Shown: positions 38,262-46,392 of the stretch, one piece after another
Numbering within the stretch: the stretch's first letter is position 1
Layout of the letters: each line of letters opens with the position of its first letter
Origin: FEB-7 sp963698265
Lineage (GTDB): Bacteria; Pseudomonadota; Gammaproteobacteria; Burkholderiales; Usitatibacteraceae
Direction: 5' to 3'
Assembly: GCA_963698265.1 (NCBI GenBank)
Contig: CAVOQC010000004.1
Location: 310,001 to 374,000, forward strand
DNA length: 64,000 bases
Notes under the pieces: model-generated
Database searches by the model: none
What the model was told of the DNA's origin: nothing
The model's input: only the letters and a program-made list of their open reading frames with translations
Position numbers and translations under genes: made by a program

Positions 38262-39529
38262 TGGGGAGGCTCTCCGGTCGAGGCGATGATACCCCGCGCG
38301 ACGTAGGCGGCCCGCAGGTGCTCGCGGAAGGACGGGAGTCGGTACGCGAAGACCGAGCCCATGAGCGCGCACGCGATGCCGCCCGCGAGGAAGGTGAGCG
38401 GTGCGCCGATGGCCTCGGCCAGGGCCCCGGCCGCGAGGTGGCCCAGGGGGAGCGAGCCGATGAAGAACATCGTGTAGTAGCTCATCACGCGCCCGCGCTT
38501 GTCCTCGTCCACGACGCTCTGGACGATGGTGTTGCATGAGGCGGCGGTCATGAACATCCCGAACCCCGCCACGGCCATGAGTGCGGCCGAGAGCGGGATC
38601 GATCGCGAGAAGCAGAACCCCGCGGAGCCCACGCCCGCGGCGATCGCCGAGACGCCGATCCACTTCGCGAGCCCGCGGGTCGTGGCCCTCCTCGCGAGGC
38701 CCACGGCGGCGACGACGGCGCCGAACCCCACGGCGCCGATGAAGAGCCCCACGAGCCAGGCGCCTTCCGCGAAGGTCTTCACCGCGATGGCGGGCATGAG
38801 CGAGGAGTAGGGTCCGACCGTGAGGCTCACGGTGGCGAGCAGGAACAGCATGCGCCGGATCGGCACGAAGCCCATCGCGTAGCGCCAGCCGTCGGCGAGG
38901 TCGGCCAGGGGATGGCTCGGTGCCCGCGCGGGGGAAGCGCGCACGGGATGGACCCGCCGCAGCGCCCCGATCACGAAGAGGTAGCTCGCCGCGTTGATCG
39001 CGAAGCACGCGGTCACGCCCCAGGCCGCTATGACCAGGCCGCCCAGGGAGGGCCCGACGAGCCGCGCGCCGTTCATGAGGACGGAATTGAGAGCGATCGC
39101 ATTCGGGAGGTGATTGCGGTCGTCGAGGAGTTGCACGAAGAACGACTGGCGCGTGGGCGTCTCGAAGGAATTGGCCACGCCCGAGAAGAGGGCAAGCGCG
39201 GCGAGCTGGCCCATGGTGATCGTGCGGAAGCCCGACAGGATGGCGAGCACGACCGACTGCAGGAAGAGGAGCGTGAGCACCGTGATCAGGATCCGGCGCC
39301 GGTCGAGCCGGTCGCCCAGCACGCCGGCGAAGGGCGAGAGCACGAGGTACGGGATCGAGTTGAGGAAGCCCACGAGCCCGGTGAACCAGGTGGAGCCCGA
39401 CATCCGGTAGGCGAGCCACATGAGTGCGAGCGACTGCACCCAGGTGCCGACCATCGATACCGCCTGCCCGACGTAGTAGCGGCGGAAATTGGGCGAGGCG
39501 AGCGCGCGCAGGCTGTGCGGAATCGCCAC
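38258..39529 (-). CDS. MFS transporter, EntS-like
   Basis: This 423-residue carrier has twelve predicted helices. The start FRRYYVGQAVSMVGTWVQSLAL and the loop GDRLDRRRILI are typical of the EntS-like MFS_3 group, which includes siderophore and drug exporters. It starts with GTG at 39529 and overlaps the enoyl-CoA hydratase gene by four bases. The coupling with two acyl-CoA-type genes suggests a metabolite carrier, but the substrate cannot be read. Confidence 0.88.
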   Translation of the reverse strand: MAIPHSLRALASPNFRRYYVGQAVSMVGTWVQSLALMWLAYRMSGSTWFTGLVGFLNSIPYLVLSPFAGVLGDRLDRRRILITVLTLLFLQSVVLAILSGFRTITMGQLAALALFSGVANSFETPTRQSFFVQLLDDRNHLPNAIALNSVLMNGARLVGPSLGGLVIAAWGVTACFAINAASYLFVIGALRRVHPVRASPARAPSHPLADLADGWRYAMGFVPIRRMLFLLATVSLTVGPYSSLMPAIAVKTFAEGAWLVGLFIGAVGFGAVVAAVGLARRATTRGLAKWIGVSAIAAGVGSAGFCFSRSIPLSAALMAVAGFGMFMTAASCNTIVQSVVDEDKRGRVMSYYTMFFIGSLPLGHLAAGALAEAIGAPLTFLAGGIACALMGSVFAYRLPSFREHLRAAYVARGIIASTGEPPQ

Positions 39530-39564
39530 GGCGGTTCAGCGGCCGGCTCGTCTACCGGCCACCG

Positions 39565-42339
39565 TCAGGCCAGGCGGAGGAGCTGGGAACGGACGTCCTC
39601 GAGCTTGGTGCGGTTGTCCGCGAGGCGTTTCTTCTCCTGCTCCACGACCTCGGCCTTGGCGCGCTCGACGAAGGACGCGTTGCCGAGCTTGGTCTCGGAC
39701 TTCGCGATCTCGCCATCGAGCCTGGCCGCTTCCCTGGCGAGGCGCTCGCGCTCGGCGGCGCGATCGATCTCCACGTGCAGCATGACCTTGCCGCTGCCGG
39801 TGACGGCGACCGGGGCCTGCGCGTCCGGAAGGTTCGCGACCAGCTTCACCTCCGACAGGCGGGCCATCGCCTGCAGGTACGGCAGGTGGGAGGCGAGTTC
39901 GGGACTCGCCTGGACGAAGCCCGGGACGCGCTGCCCGGGGGCGAGCCCCATCTCGGAGCGCAGGTTGCGCGCGGCGTTGGTGAGTTCCTTCAGCGCCGCG
40001 ACCGATTGTTCCGCAGCTTCGTCGACCTTCTCGGGCTGCGGCTGCGGCCAGCGCGCCAGCATGACCGTCTCGCCCTCGGCGCCGGCCAGGGGCGCCACCT
40101 TCTGCCACAGTTCCTCGGTGATGAAGGGGACCACCGGGTGGGCGAGGCGAAGCGTGGCCTCGAGCACGCGGATGAGCGTGCGCCGCGTGCCGCGCTGCGA
40201 CGCCTCCGTTCCGGATTGCAATTGCACCTTGGCGAGTTCCACGTACCAGTCGCAGTACTCGTCCCAGGCGAACTCGTAGAGCGCCCGGGCCGCGGTGTCG
40301 AACCGGTACTCCTCGAAGCCCTTCGCGACCTCGGCCTCCGCCCGCTGCAGGCGCGAGACGATCCACCGGTCGGCGAAGGAGAGCTCCACGGGTGCGGCCG
40401 GATCGCGGCCGGTGTCCTTGCCCTCGCAGTTCATCAGCACGAAACGCGTGGCGTTCCAGAGCTTGTTGCAGAAGCTGCGGTAGCCCTCGCAGCGCTTCAG
40501 GTCGAAATTGAGCGTGCGGCCTTGCGTGGAAAGTGCGGCGAAGGTGAAGCGAAGTGCGTCGGCGCCGTAGGAGGCGATGCCCTCGGGGTAGTCGCGCCGG
40601 ACGCGCCTGGCCGCCGATTCCTTGTGCGACGCGAGCAACAACCCGCGCGTGGACTTCTCCAGGAGCGCGGCCAGGTCGATCCCGTCGATTACGTCGATCG
40701 GGTCGATGGTGTTGCCCTTCGACTTGGACATCCGCTGGCCTTCCCCGTCGCGCACCGTCGCGTTCAGGTACACGTCGCGGAACGGGATCTCGCCGGTGAA
40801 GTGCAGGGTCGTCATGATCATGCGGGCGACCCAGAAGAAGATGATGTCGGCGCCGGTGATCATCACCGACGACGGGAGGAAGAACTTGCGCTCCCGGGCG
40901 AAGGCGGTCTCGTCGGGCCAGCCCAGCGTGGAGAACGGGACGAAAGCCGACGAGAACCAGGTGTCGAGCATGTCGGGGTCGCGCCGGTCCGGGGAAAGAG
41001 CCTTTCCTGCGGCCTTCGCCTTCGCGGCAGCCTCGGCGAAGTCGCGACCCACCCACGACGTACCGTCGTCCGCGTACCACGCGGGGATCTGGTGGCCCCA
41101 CCAGAGCTGCCGCGAGATGCACCAGTCCTGGATGTTTTCCAGCCACTGGCGGTACACCGAGGCCCATTCGTCCGGCACGAAGCGGATGCGCCCGTCGTTC
41201 ACCGGCTCGAGGCCCTTGCGCGCAAATCCCTCCATCTTCACGAACCACTGGTCGGAGAGCATGGGTTCGACGACGGCGTCCGAGCGTTGCGAGCGCGGCT
41301 GCATGAGCTTGTGGGGCTTCACGCTCTCCACGAGGCCTGCGCGCTCCAGGTCGGCCAGCACGCGCTTCCTCGCCTCGAAGCGGTCGAGTCCCCGGTAGGC
41401 CTCGGGCGCGTTCTCGTTCACCTTCGCTTCCAGCGTGAAGATGCTCACCATGGGCAGGCCGTGGCGCGCCCCCAGCTGGTAGTCGTTGAAGTCGTGGGCG
41501 GGCGTGATCTTCACGCAACCCGTGCCGAACTCCCGGTCGACGTACTCGTCGCCGATGACGGGAATGAGGCGGTCGGCGAGCGGCAGGCGGACCATGCGCC
41601 CGATGAGATGGCTGTAGCGACGGTCCTCGGGGTGCACGGCCACGGCGGTGTCGCCCAGCATCGTCTCGGGACGCGTGGTAGCCACGACGAGCGACTCCGT
41701 GCCCTCGGCGAGCGGGTAGCGCAGTTGCCACAGGGAGCCGTTCTCCTCGCGCGACTCGACCTCGAGGTCGGAGACCGCGGTGTGCAGCACCGGGTCCCAG
41801 TTCACCAGGCGCTTGCCGCGGTAGATGAGGCCCTCCTCGTGCAGGCGCACGAACACTTCCGTGACCGCCCGCGAGCGCGCCTCGTCCATCGTGAAGTACT
41901 CGCGCGACCAGTCGCAGGAGGCGCCCAGGCGACGCATCTGCCGCGTGATGGTGGAGCCGGATTCCTCCTTCCAGGCCCAAACGCGCTCGACGAACTTCCC
42001 GCGCCCGAGGTCGCGGCGCGTGGTTCCTTCCTGCTCGAGCTGGCGCTCGACCACCATCTGCGTGGCGATGCCGGCGTGGTCGGTGCCCGGCTGCCAGAGG
42101 ACGTTCTCGCCCTGCATGCGGTGCCAGCGCGTGAGGATGTCCATCAGCGTCTGCTGGAAGGCGTGCCCCATGTGCAGCGTGCCCGTGACGTTGGGCGGCG
42201 GCAGCTGGATCGAGAACGAGGGGCGCGAGGGATCGAAGCCGGCCTTGAACCAGCCGCGGGATTCCCAGAAGGGGTACCAGTGCGCCTCGATGGCGTGGGG
42301 GTCGAAGCTTTTCGCGAGTTCCATGGATCCGGGCTTCAT
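39565..42339 (-). CDS. valS: Valine--tRNA ligase
   Basis: This class Ia synthetase charges tRNA-Val. The 924-residue protein has the HIGH-type motif HMGH near residue 50 (TGTLHMGHAFQQTLMDIL), the editing CP1 domain (VATTRPETMLGDTAVAVHP), KMSKS-type RMSKSKGN and the C-terminal coiled coil. The ATG overlaps the stop of the preceding small gene (ATGA); a second ATG five codons on (MELAKSF) is possible. It ends the pepA-holC-valS run. Confidence 0.97.
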   Translation of the reverse strand: MKPGSMELAKSFDPHAIEAHWYPFWESRGWFKAGFDPSRPSFSIQLPPPNVTGTLHMGHAFQQTLMDILTRWHRMQGENVLWQPGTDHAGIATQMVVERQLEQEGTTRRDLGRGKFVERVWAWKEESGSTITRQMRRLGASCDWSREYFTMDEARSRAVTEVFVRLHEEGLIYRGKRLVNWDPVLHTAVSDLEVESREENGSLWQLRYPLAEGTESLVVATTRPETMLGDTAVAVHPEDRRYSHLIGRMVRLPLADRLIPVIGDEYVDREFGTGCVKITPAHDFNDYQLGARHGLPMVSIFTLEAKVNENAPEAYRGLDRFEARKRVLADLERAGLVESVKPHKLMQPRSQRSDAVVEPMLSDQWFVKMEGFARKGLEPVNDGRIRFVPDEWASVYRQWLENIQDWCISRQLWWGHQIPAWYADDGTSWVGRDFAEAAAKAKAAGKALSPDRRDPDMLDTWFSSAFVPFSTLGWPDETAFARERKFFLPSSVMITGADIIFFWVARMIMTTLHFTGEIPFRDVYLNATVRDGEGQRMSKSKGNTIDPIDVIDGIDLAALLEKSTRGLLLASHKESAARRVRRDYPEGIASYGADALRFTFAALSTQGRTLNFDLKRCEGYRSFCNKLWNATRFVLMNCEGKDTGRDPAAPVELSFADRWIVSRLQRAEAEVAKGFEEYRFDTAARALYEFAWDEYCDWYVELAKVQLQSGTEASQRGTRRTLIRVLEATLRLAHPVVPFITEELWQKVAPLAGAEGETVMLARWPQPQPEKVDEAAEQSVAALKELTNAARNLRSEMGLAPGQRVPGFVQASPELASHLPYLQAMARLSEVKLVANLPDAQAPVAVTGSGKVMLHVEIDRAAERERLAREAARLDGEIAKSETKLGNASFVERAKAEVVEQEKKRLADNRTKLEDVRSQLLRLA

Positions 42340-42740
42340 CGTTTCGGGTGGCGGGCGAGCGCTTCGCCCACCGCTTCGCCCACGGCCCGGGCGATGTCCT
42401 GCCGAAGGTCCTCCAGCGCGGCCGCGACGGACGCGCGGACTTCCGAGAGCACCTGGTCGGCCAGGCGCTGCTCGACGTCGTGCGCCAGGCGCGATTGCAC
42501 GGTGTCGACGATCTCTGCGACCAGCTGGCGTCGCAGTTCGTCTTCGCCCCCGTCGGTTGCGGGAGGCGCTGGTGGTTCCTCCTCCGGGGGAGGTTCCGGA
42601 GGGGGCGCAGTGCCGCCCGGTGTGATCAGCTCGGTGAGGACCGGCACGTCGGCGCCGCTTCCGGAACCCGTGCGCGGCGGGACATGCCGGCGCAGCAGCG
42701 CGTCGGCCTTGCCCAGGATGTCGCGGTCGTCCTCCGCCAT
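42336..42740 (-). CDS. Small conserved protein between holC and valS, 134 aa
   Basis: The protein starts MAEDDRDILGKADALLRRH, has PVLTELI, then a Pro/Glu-rich linker (about 45-65) and a helical C-terminal half (about 70-130). Small acidic proteins of this form lie between holC and valS in other betaproteobacteria (I believe the DUF2486 type). The role is unknown; the position suggests co-expression with a polymerase III accessory subunit. It is coupled to valS by ATGA and lies 4 bp after holC. Confidence 0.72.
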   Translation of the reverse strand: MAEDDRDILGKADALLRRHVPPRTGSGSGADVPVLTELITPGGTAPPPEPPPEEEPPAPPATDGGEDELRRQLVAEIVDTVQSRLAHDVEQRLADQVLSEVRASVAAALEDLRQDIARAVGEAVGEALARHPKR

Positions 42741-42744
42741 GACC

Positions 42745-43167
42745 TCAGGCCCCTTTGATCGCGTTCACGTTGATCTCGTAGCCGCGGCTCCGGTAGAACA
42801 CGAACCGGCCCCGGGCGCGCTGCTTGTCCTCCTCGTCGGTGCCCACGACTTCCAGCACGCGCTCGAAGGAGGCGAAGAAGGGCGGGCGCTCATCTCCCAG
42901 GTTCAGGAGCACGTCATGGTGGGGCAGGGGCTCTTCCTCCGCGGCGAGCACCACGGGGGTTTCCGCGGCGATCGCGTCGGCGGCACGGCAGTGGGGAACG
43001 AAGCGCGTCGACTGGAAGGTCCACAGCAGGCGGTCGAAGGCCGAAAGCACCTGCGCGTCCGGCGCGTAGACCACGAGGCGATTGTCGCGCTCGGCCACGG
43101 TCGCGGCGAGGCGGCAGGCGTAGCGCAGCTTGTCCTCGGCGTAGTGGTAGAAGTCGATGCGCGTCAC
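42745..43167 (-). CDS. holC: DNA polymerase III subunit chi
   Basis: Chi links the clamp loader to single-stranded DNA-binding protein. The 140-residue protein starts VTRIDFYHYAEDKL and contains RLVVYAPD and LLWTFQSTRFVPH, typical HolC segments. The GTG at 43167 overlaps the pepA stop (GTGA). The pepA-holC-valS order is the classic proteobacterial arrangement. Confidence 0.92.
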   Translation of the reverse strand: MTRIDFYHYAEDKLRYACRLAATVAERDNRLVVYAPDAQVLSAFDRLLWTFQSTRFVPHCRAADAIAAETPVVLAAEEEPLPHHDVLLNLGDERPPFFASFERVLEVVGTDEEDKQRARGRFVFYRSRGYEINVNAIKGA

Positions 43168-44657
43168 GCCGAACGCCGCGCGAGGAAGTTCGCGAGCAGC
43201 GCGACGGGTCGCCCGGTGGCGCCCTTGTCGACGCCGGACTTCCACGCCGTGCCGGCGATGTCCAGGTGCGCCCACGGGTAGGCCTTGGCGAAGCGCTCGA
43301 GGAAGCACGCCGCGGTGATCGATCCGCCGGCGCGGGTGCCGATGTTGGGGATGTCCGCGAAGTTGGACTTGAGCCCCTCCTGGTAGTCGTCCCAGAGCGG
43401 CAGGCGCCAGGCGCGGTCCCAGGAGGCGTCGCCCGCGTGGAGCAGTTCCCGGGCCAGGGGGTCGCTGTTGGCGAAGAGGCCCGTGGCGATGTGGCCCAGC
43501 GCGATCACCATCGCACCGGTGAGCGTGGCGATATCCACGACCGCCGCCGGCTTGTAGCGCTCGGCGTAGGTGAGCGCGTCGCAGAGGATCAGGCGCCCCT
43601 CCGCGTCGGTATTGAGGATCTCGACGGTCTTGCCGGACATCGTGGTCACGATGTCGCCCGGCTTCACGGCGTTGCCGCCCGGCATGTTCTCGGTGGCCGG
43701 CACGATGCCGACCACGTTCAGCGGCAGCTTCATCAGGGCGACGGCCTTCATGGTCCCGAGCACGCTCGCCGCGCCGCACATGTCGAACTTCATCTCGTCC
43801 ATCTCGGGCGCGGGCTTGAGCGAGATGCCGCCGGTGTCGAAGGTGACGCCCTTGCCCACCAGGACCACGGGTGGCGCGTCCTTCTTCTTTGCGCCGCGGT
43901 GCTCGAGCACGATGAGCTTGGGCGGCTGGCGGCTGCCGCGCGCAACCGCGAGGAAGGCGCCCATGCCGAGCTTGGCGAGCTCCTTCTCCTCCAGGACGTC
44001 GCAAGCCATCCCGAACTGCTTCGCAAGCGCCTGCGCTTCGGAAGCGAGGTGCGCCGGCGTGCAGATGTTGCCCGGGAGATTGCCCAGGTCGCGCGCGAGG
44101 TGCACGCCTTCGGCGATAGCCATGGCGCGGGCCGCGGCGGCTTCCCCGGCGGCGATGTCACTGCGGCGCGCGACGTGCAGCACCACCTTGCGCAGCGTGC
44201 GCTTGGGTTCCGCCGCGGGCTTGCTCTTCATCCGGTCGAAGCGGTACATCCCTTCCACGATGCCGAGCACCGACTGCTCGACCTTGAAGGCGGTGTCGCG
44301 CTTGCGCAGCGCCTGGTCGGCGAGATAGAAGGTGGCCTCGGTGGCACCCGTGGCGCGCAGCGCCTTCGTCGCCGTGTCGATGGCTTTCCGGAAGGCGGAC
44401 TCCCCCAGCTCGCGCTCCTTGCCGAGCCCCACGAGAAGGACGCGGTCGGAAGGCACGCCGCTCACGCTCTGCAAGAGGAGCGTGGTGCCGGCCTTGCCCT
44501 CGAGGTCGCCGCGGCGAAGCACTTCGGTGAGAAAGCCCCTGGCGGCGCGGTCGATGACCTGCGCCGAGGCGGTGAGCTTGCGGCCCTCGAAGACGCCCAC
44601 GACCACGCAGCCGGTGCGCTGCTTCTCGGGGCTACCGCTCTTTATGCTAAATTCCAT
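43164..44657 (-). CDS. pepA: Leucyl aminopeptidase (cytosol aminopeptidase)
   Basis: This M17 dizinc peptidase removes N-terminal residues; PepA in some bacteria also binds DNA. The 497-residue protein has VGKGVTFDTGGISLKP and the signature NTDAEGRLIL with the metal ligands. AGGAAA precedes the ATG, and a good sigma70 promoter lies at 44694-44723. It is divergent from lptF, the usual arrangement. Confidence 0.97.
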   Translation of the reverse strand: MEFSIKSGSPEKQRTGCVVVGVFEGRKLTASAQVIDRAARGFLTEVLRRGDLEGKAGTTLLLQSVSGVPSDRVLLVGLGKERELGESAFRKAIDTATKALRATGATEATFYLADQALRKRDTAFKVEQSVLGIVEGMYRFDRMKSKPAAEPKRTLRKVVLHVARRSDIAAGEAAAARAMAIAEGVHLARDLGNLPGNICTPAHLASEAQALAKQFGMACDVLEEKELAKLGMGAFLAVARGSRQPPKLIVLEHRGAKKKDAPPVVLVGKGVTFDTGGISLKPAPEMDEMKFDMCGAASVLGTMKAVALMKLPLNVVGIVPATENMPGGNAVKPGDIVTTMSGKTVEILNTDAEGRLILCDALTYAERYKPAAVVDIATLTGAMVIALGHIATGLFANSDPLARELLHAGDASWDRAWRLPLWDDYQEGLKSNFADIPNIGTRAGGSITAACFLERFAKAYPWAHLDIAGTAWKSGVDKGATGRPVALLANFLARRSA

Positions 44658-44693
44658 TTATTTTCCTGTACTTGGACGCGCGCGGAGACCGTA

Positions 44694-44723
44694 ATTATCC
44701 CCGTTTTGGGCGCGCCAAGTCAA
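44694..44723 (-). promoter_or_regulatory. Sigma70-type promoter of pepA
   Basis: On the minus strand TTGACT (44718-44723) and GATAAT (44694-44699) are separated by 18 bases; each box matches five of six consensus positions. Transcription would start near 44687, about 30 bases before the pepA ATG. Confidence 0.6.
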
Positions 44724-44746
44724 AGCCAGCCGAGCCCCGCGACCCC

Positions 44747-45826
44747 TTGATCTTCGAACGCAGCCTCCTTCGCGAATTCAGCCTCGTGGCGATCGCCGTC
44801 GTGGCGGTCCTGCTCGCGCTCATCCTCACCCGGCTCCTGATCCTGCTGCTCGGCAAGGCGGCCGGCGGCGACGTGCTGCCGGAAGCGGTGATCGGGCTCA
44901 TCGCCTTCGGCGTGCTCGCCTACATGCCGGTGCTGCTGTCGATCGCGGCCTTCGTGGCGGTGCTGCTCACCCTCACGCGGAGCTTCCGGGACAGCGAGAT
45001 GACGGTGTGGTTCACGTCGGGGCTTTCCATCGCCGCGTGGGTGAAACCGGTGCTGCGCTTCGCGCTGCCCATCGCGCTCGTCTGCGCCGTGCTCTCGCTC
45101 GCGGTCTCGCCTTGGTCGGAGGCGCAGAGCCGCGAATACCGGCGCCTGCTCGAGAGCCGCGACGAGGTCTCTTCGGTCACTCCGGGCGTCTTCCGCGAGT
45201 CGCGGCAGGCCGACCGCGTCTTCTTCGTCGACAAGCTCTCCGAACGCGACGACGTCGTGAACAACGTCTTCGTGCAGTCCACCCACGCCAACCGCCTGGG
45301 CGTGATGGTCGCGCAGAAGGGGTTCATCGAGACCGTGGAGAATGGCGACCGCTTCATCGTGCTGCTGAACGGCCGGCGCTACGAAGGCACGCCCGGCACG
45401 CTCGGCTACCGAACGGTGGATTTCGAGCGCTACATGCTGCGGATAGAGCCGCGGGAGGCGAAGAAGGAGACGCCACCCGCGAAGGCGATGTCGACCTTCG
45501 ATCTCCTGGGCGACCCCACGCCGCACAACATCGCGGAGCTTCACTGGCGGGTCGCGCTGCCGTTCTCGGTGGTGCTCATGGCGATCTTCGCCGTGCCCCT
45601 GTCGTTCGTGAACCCGCGCTCCGGGAGATCGTGGAACCTGGTCCTCGCGGTGCTCGCCTACACGCTCTACAACAACCTCCTGTCCATCTTCCAGGCCTGG
45701 ACCGCGCAAGGGAAGATCCCGACCTGGCTGGGCCTGTGGCCGGTGCACCTCGCCGTGGTGGCGATCCTCGCCTACCTCCTGTCCCGGCAGATGGTGTCAC
45801 GGCGGTGGTTCGGCGCGGGGCGCTAG
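44747..45826 (+). CDS. lptF: LPS export permease LptF
   Basis: LptF pairs with LptG in the inner-membrane LptB2FG transporter that extracts lipopolysaccharide. The 359-residue protein has two N-terminal and several C-terminal transmembrane helices around a periplasmic beta-jellyroll (about 130-250), with FERSLLREF at the start. The TTG at 44747 is used because LptF proteins commonly begin with this segment; the frame stays open to another TTG at 44672. LptG usually follows directly; here a tRNA gene does. Confidence 0.9.
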   Translation: MIFERSLLREFSLVAIAVVAVLLALILTRLLILLLGKAAGGDVLPEAVIGLIAFGVLAYMPVLLSIAAFVAVLLTLTRSFRDSEMTVWFTSGLSIAAWVKPVLRFALPIALVCAVLSLAVSPWSEAQSREYRRLLESRDEVSSVTPGVFRESRQADRVFFVDKLSERDDVVNNVFVQSTHANRLGVMVAQKGFIETVENGDRFIVLLNGRRYEGTPGTLGYRTVDFERYMLRIEPREAKKETPPAKAMSTFDLLGDPTPHNIAELHWRVALPFSVVLMAIFAVPLSFVNPRSGRSWNLVLAVLAYTLYNNLLSIFQAWTAQGKIPTWLGLWPVHLAVVAILAYLLSRQMVSRRWFGAGR

Positions 45827-45855
45827 GCGGGCTCGCTCGGGCAATCGCGCCAAGG

Positions 45856-45861
45856 TATAAT
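45856..45861 (+). promoter_or_regulatory. -10 element of tRNA-Ser
   Basis: A consensus TATAAT lies 36 bases before the mature tRNA-Ser 5' end. No good -35 is visible at 16-18 bases; transcription would start near 45868. Confidence 0.45.
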
Positions 45862-45897
45862 TTCGGGCTTCCCGAGACGGAAGAATCAAGTATCCAC

Positions 45898-45988
45898 GGA
45901 GAGGTGGATGAGCGGTTTAAGTCGCACGCCTGGAAAGCGTGTTTAGGTTAATAGCCTAACGCGGGTTCGAATCCCGCCCTCTCCGCCA
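45898..45988 (+). tRNA. tRNA-Ser (GGA)
   Basis: The acceptor GGAGAGG pairs with CCTCTCC before G-CCA. The anticodon stem CACGC/GCGTG has loop CTGGAAA with anticodon GGA at 45932-45934. A long variable arm (GTTTAGGTTAATAGCCTAAC region) marks a class II tRNA. The CCA end is encoded. Length is 91 bases. Confidence 0.97.
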
Positions 45989-46092
45989 GTTTCCCCGATG
46001 CTTCCCGTCGCCGCGGATCTTCCCGGCAGCCCGCCCGGGTTAGGATCATCGCCTCGCCCGACTGCGGGTAGCACGGGACTTGGGAGGACGCC

Positions 46093-46356
46093 ATGGGCAG
46101 CGAAGACTCCACACGGGACGATGACGGGCAGGACGCCCAGCGCCACCTCGAGCAGAAGGCGCTTCGCAAAGTGCGCGGTCTCGTCGACCGCATCGAGGCG
46201 GAGGAAGCGGGCAAGAGCCGGTTCCAGAAGATGCTCGTCGTCGTGCTGCTCGTAGCCTTCGCCGTGATAGGCGTCGCGTTCTTCGCGAGCATCAACAGCA
46301 AGCCGTCCGGCACCCAGGAAATAGTGGTCCCTGCGCCGACGGCGCCCGTCCGCTAG
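46093..46356 (+). CDS. Hypothetical single-pass membrane protein, 87 aa
   Basis: The first 46 residues are acidic and helical (EQKALRKVRGLVDRIEAEEA), followed by one transmembrane helix (about 48-66, MLVVVLLVAFAVIGVAFFA) and a short Pro/Ala tail outside. I do not recognise a family. It stands alone between tRNA-Ser and the convergent large oxidoreductase. Confidence 0.6.
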   Translation: MGSEDSTRDDDGQDAQRHLEQKALRKVRGLVDRIEAEEAGKSRFQKMLVVVLLVAFAVIGVAFFASINSKPSGTQEIVVPAPTAPVR

Positions 46357-46392
46357 ATTCCCGAGACGGGCCGGCCTTGCGACAGCCGCCGC

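Noticed and set aside
39424..43281. Long plus-strand open frame opposite valS and holC
   Set aside because: Antisense to confirmed genes; low-complexity composition without family motifs.
45898..45988. tRNA-Ser as integration site of a genomic island
   Set aside because: No repeated tRNA 3' end, integrase or base composition break was seen downstream.
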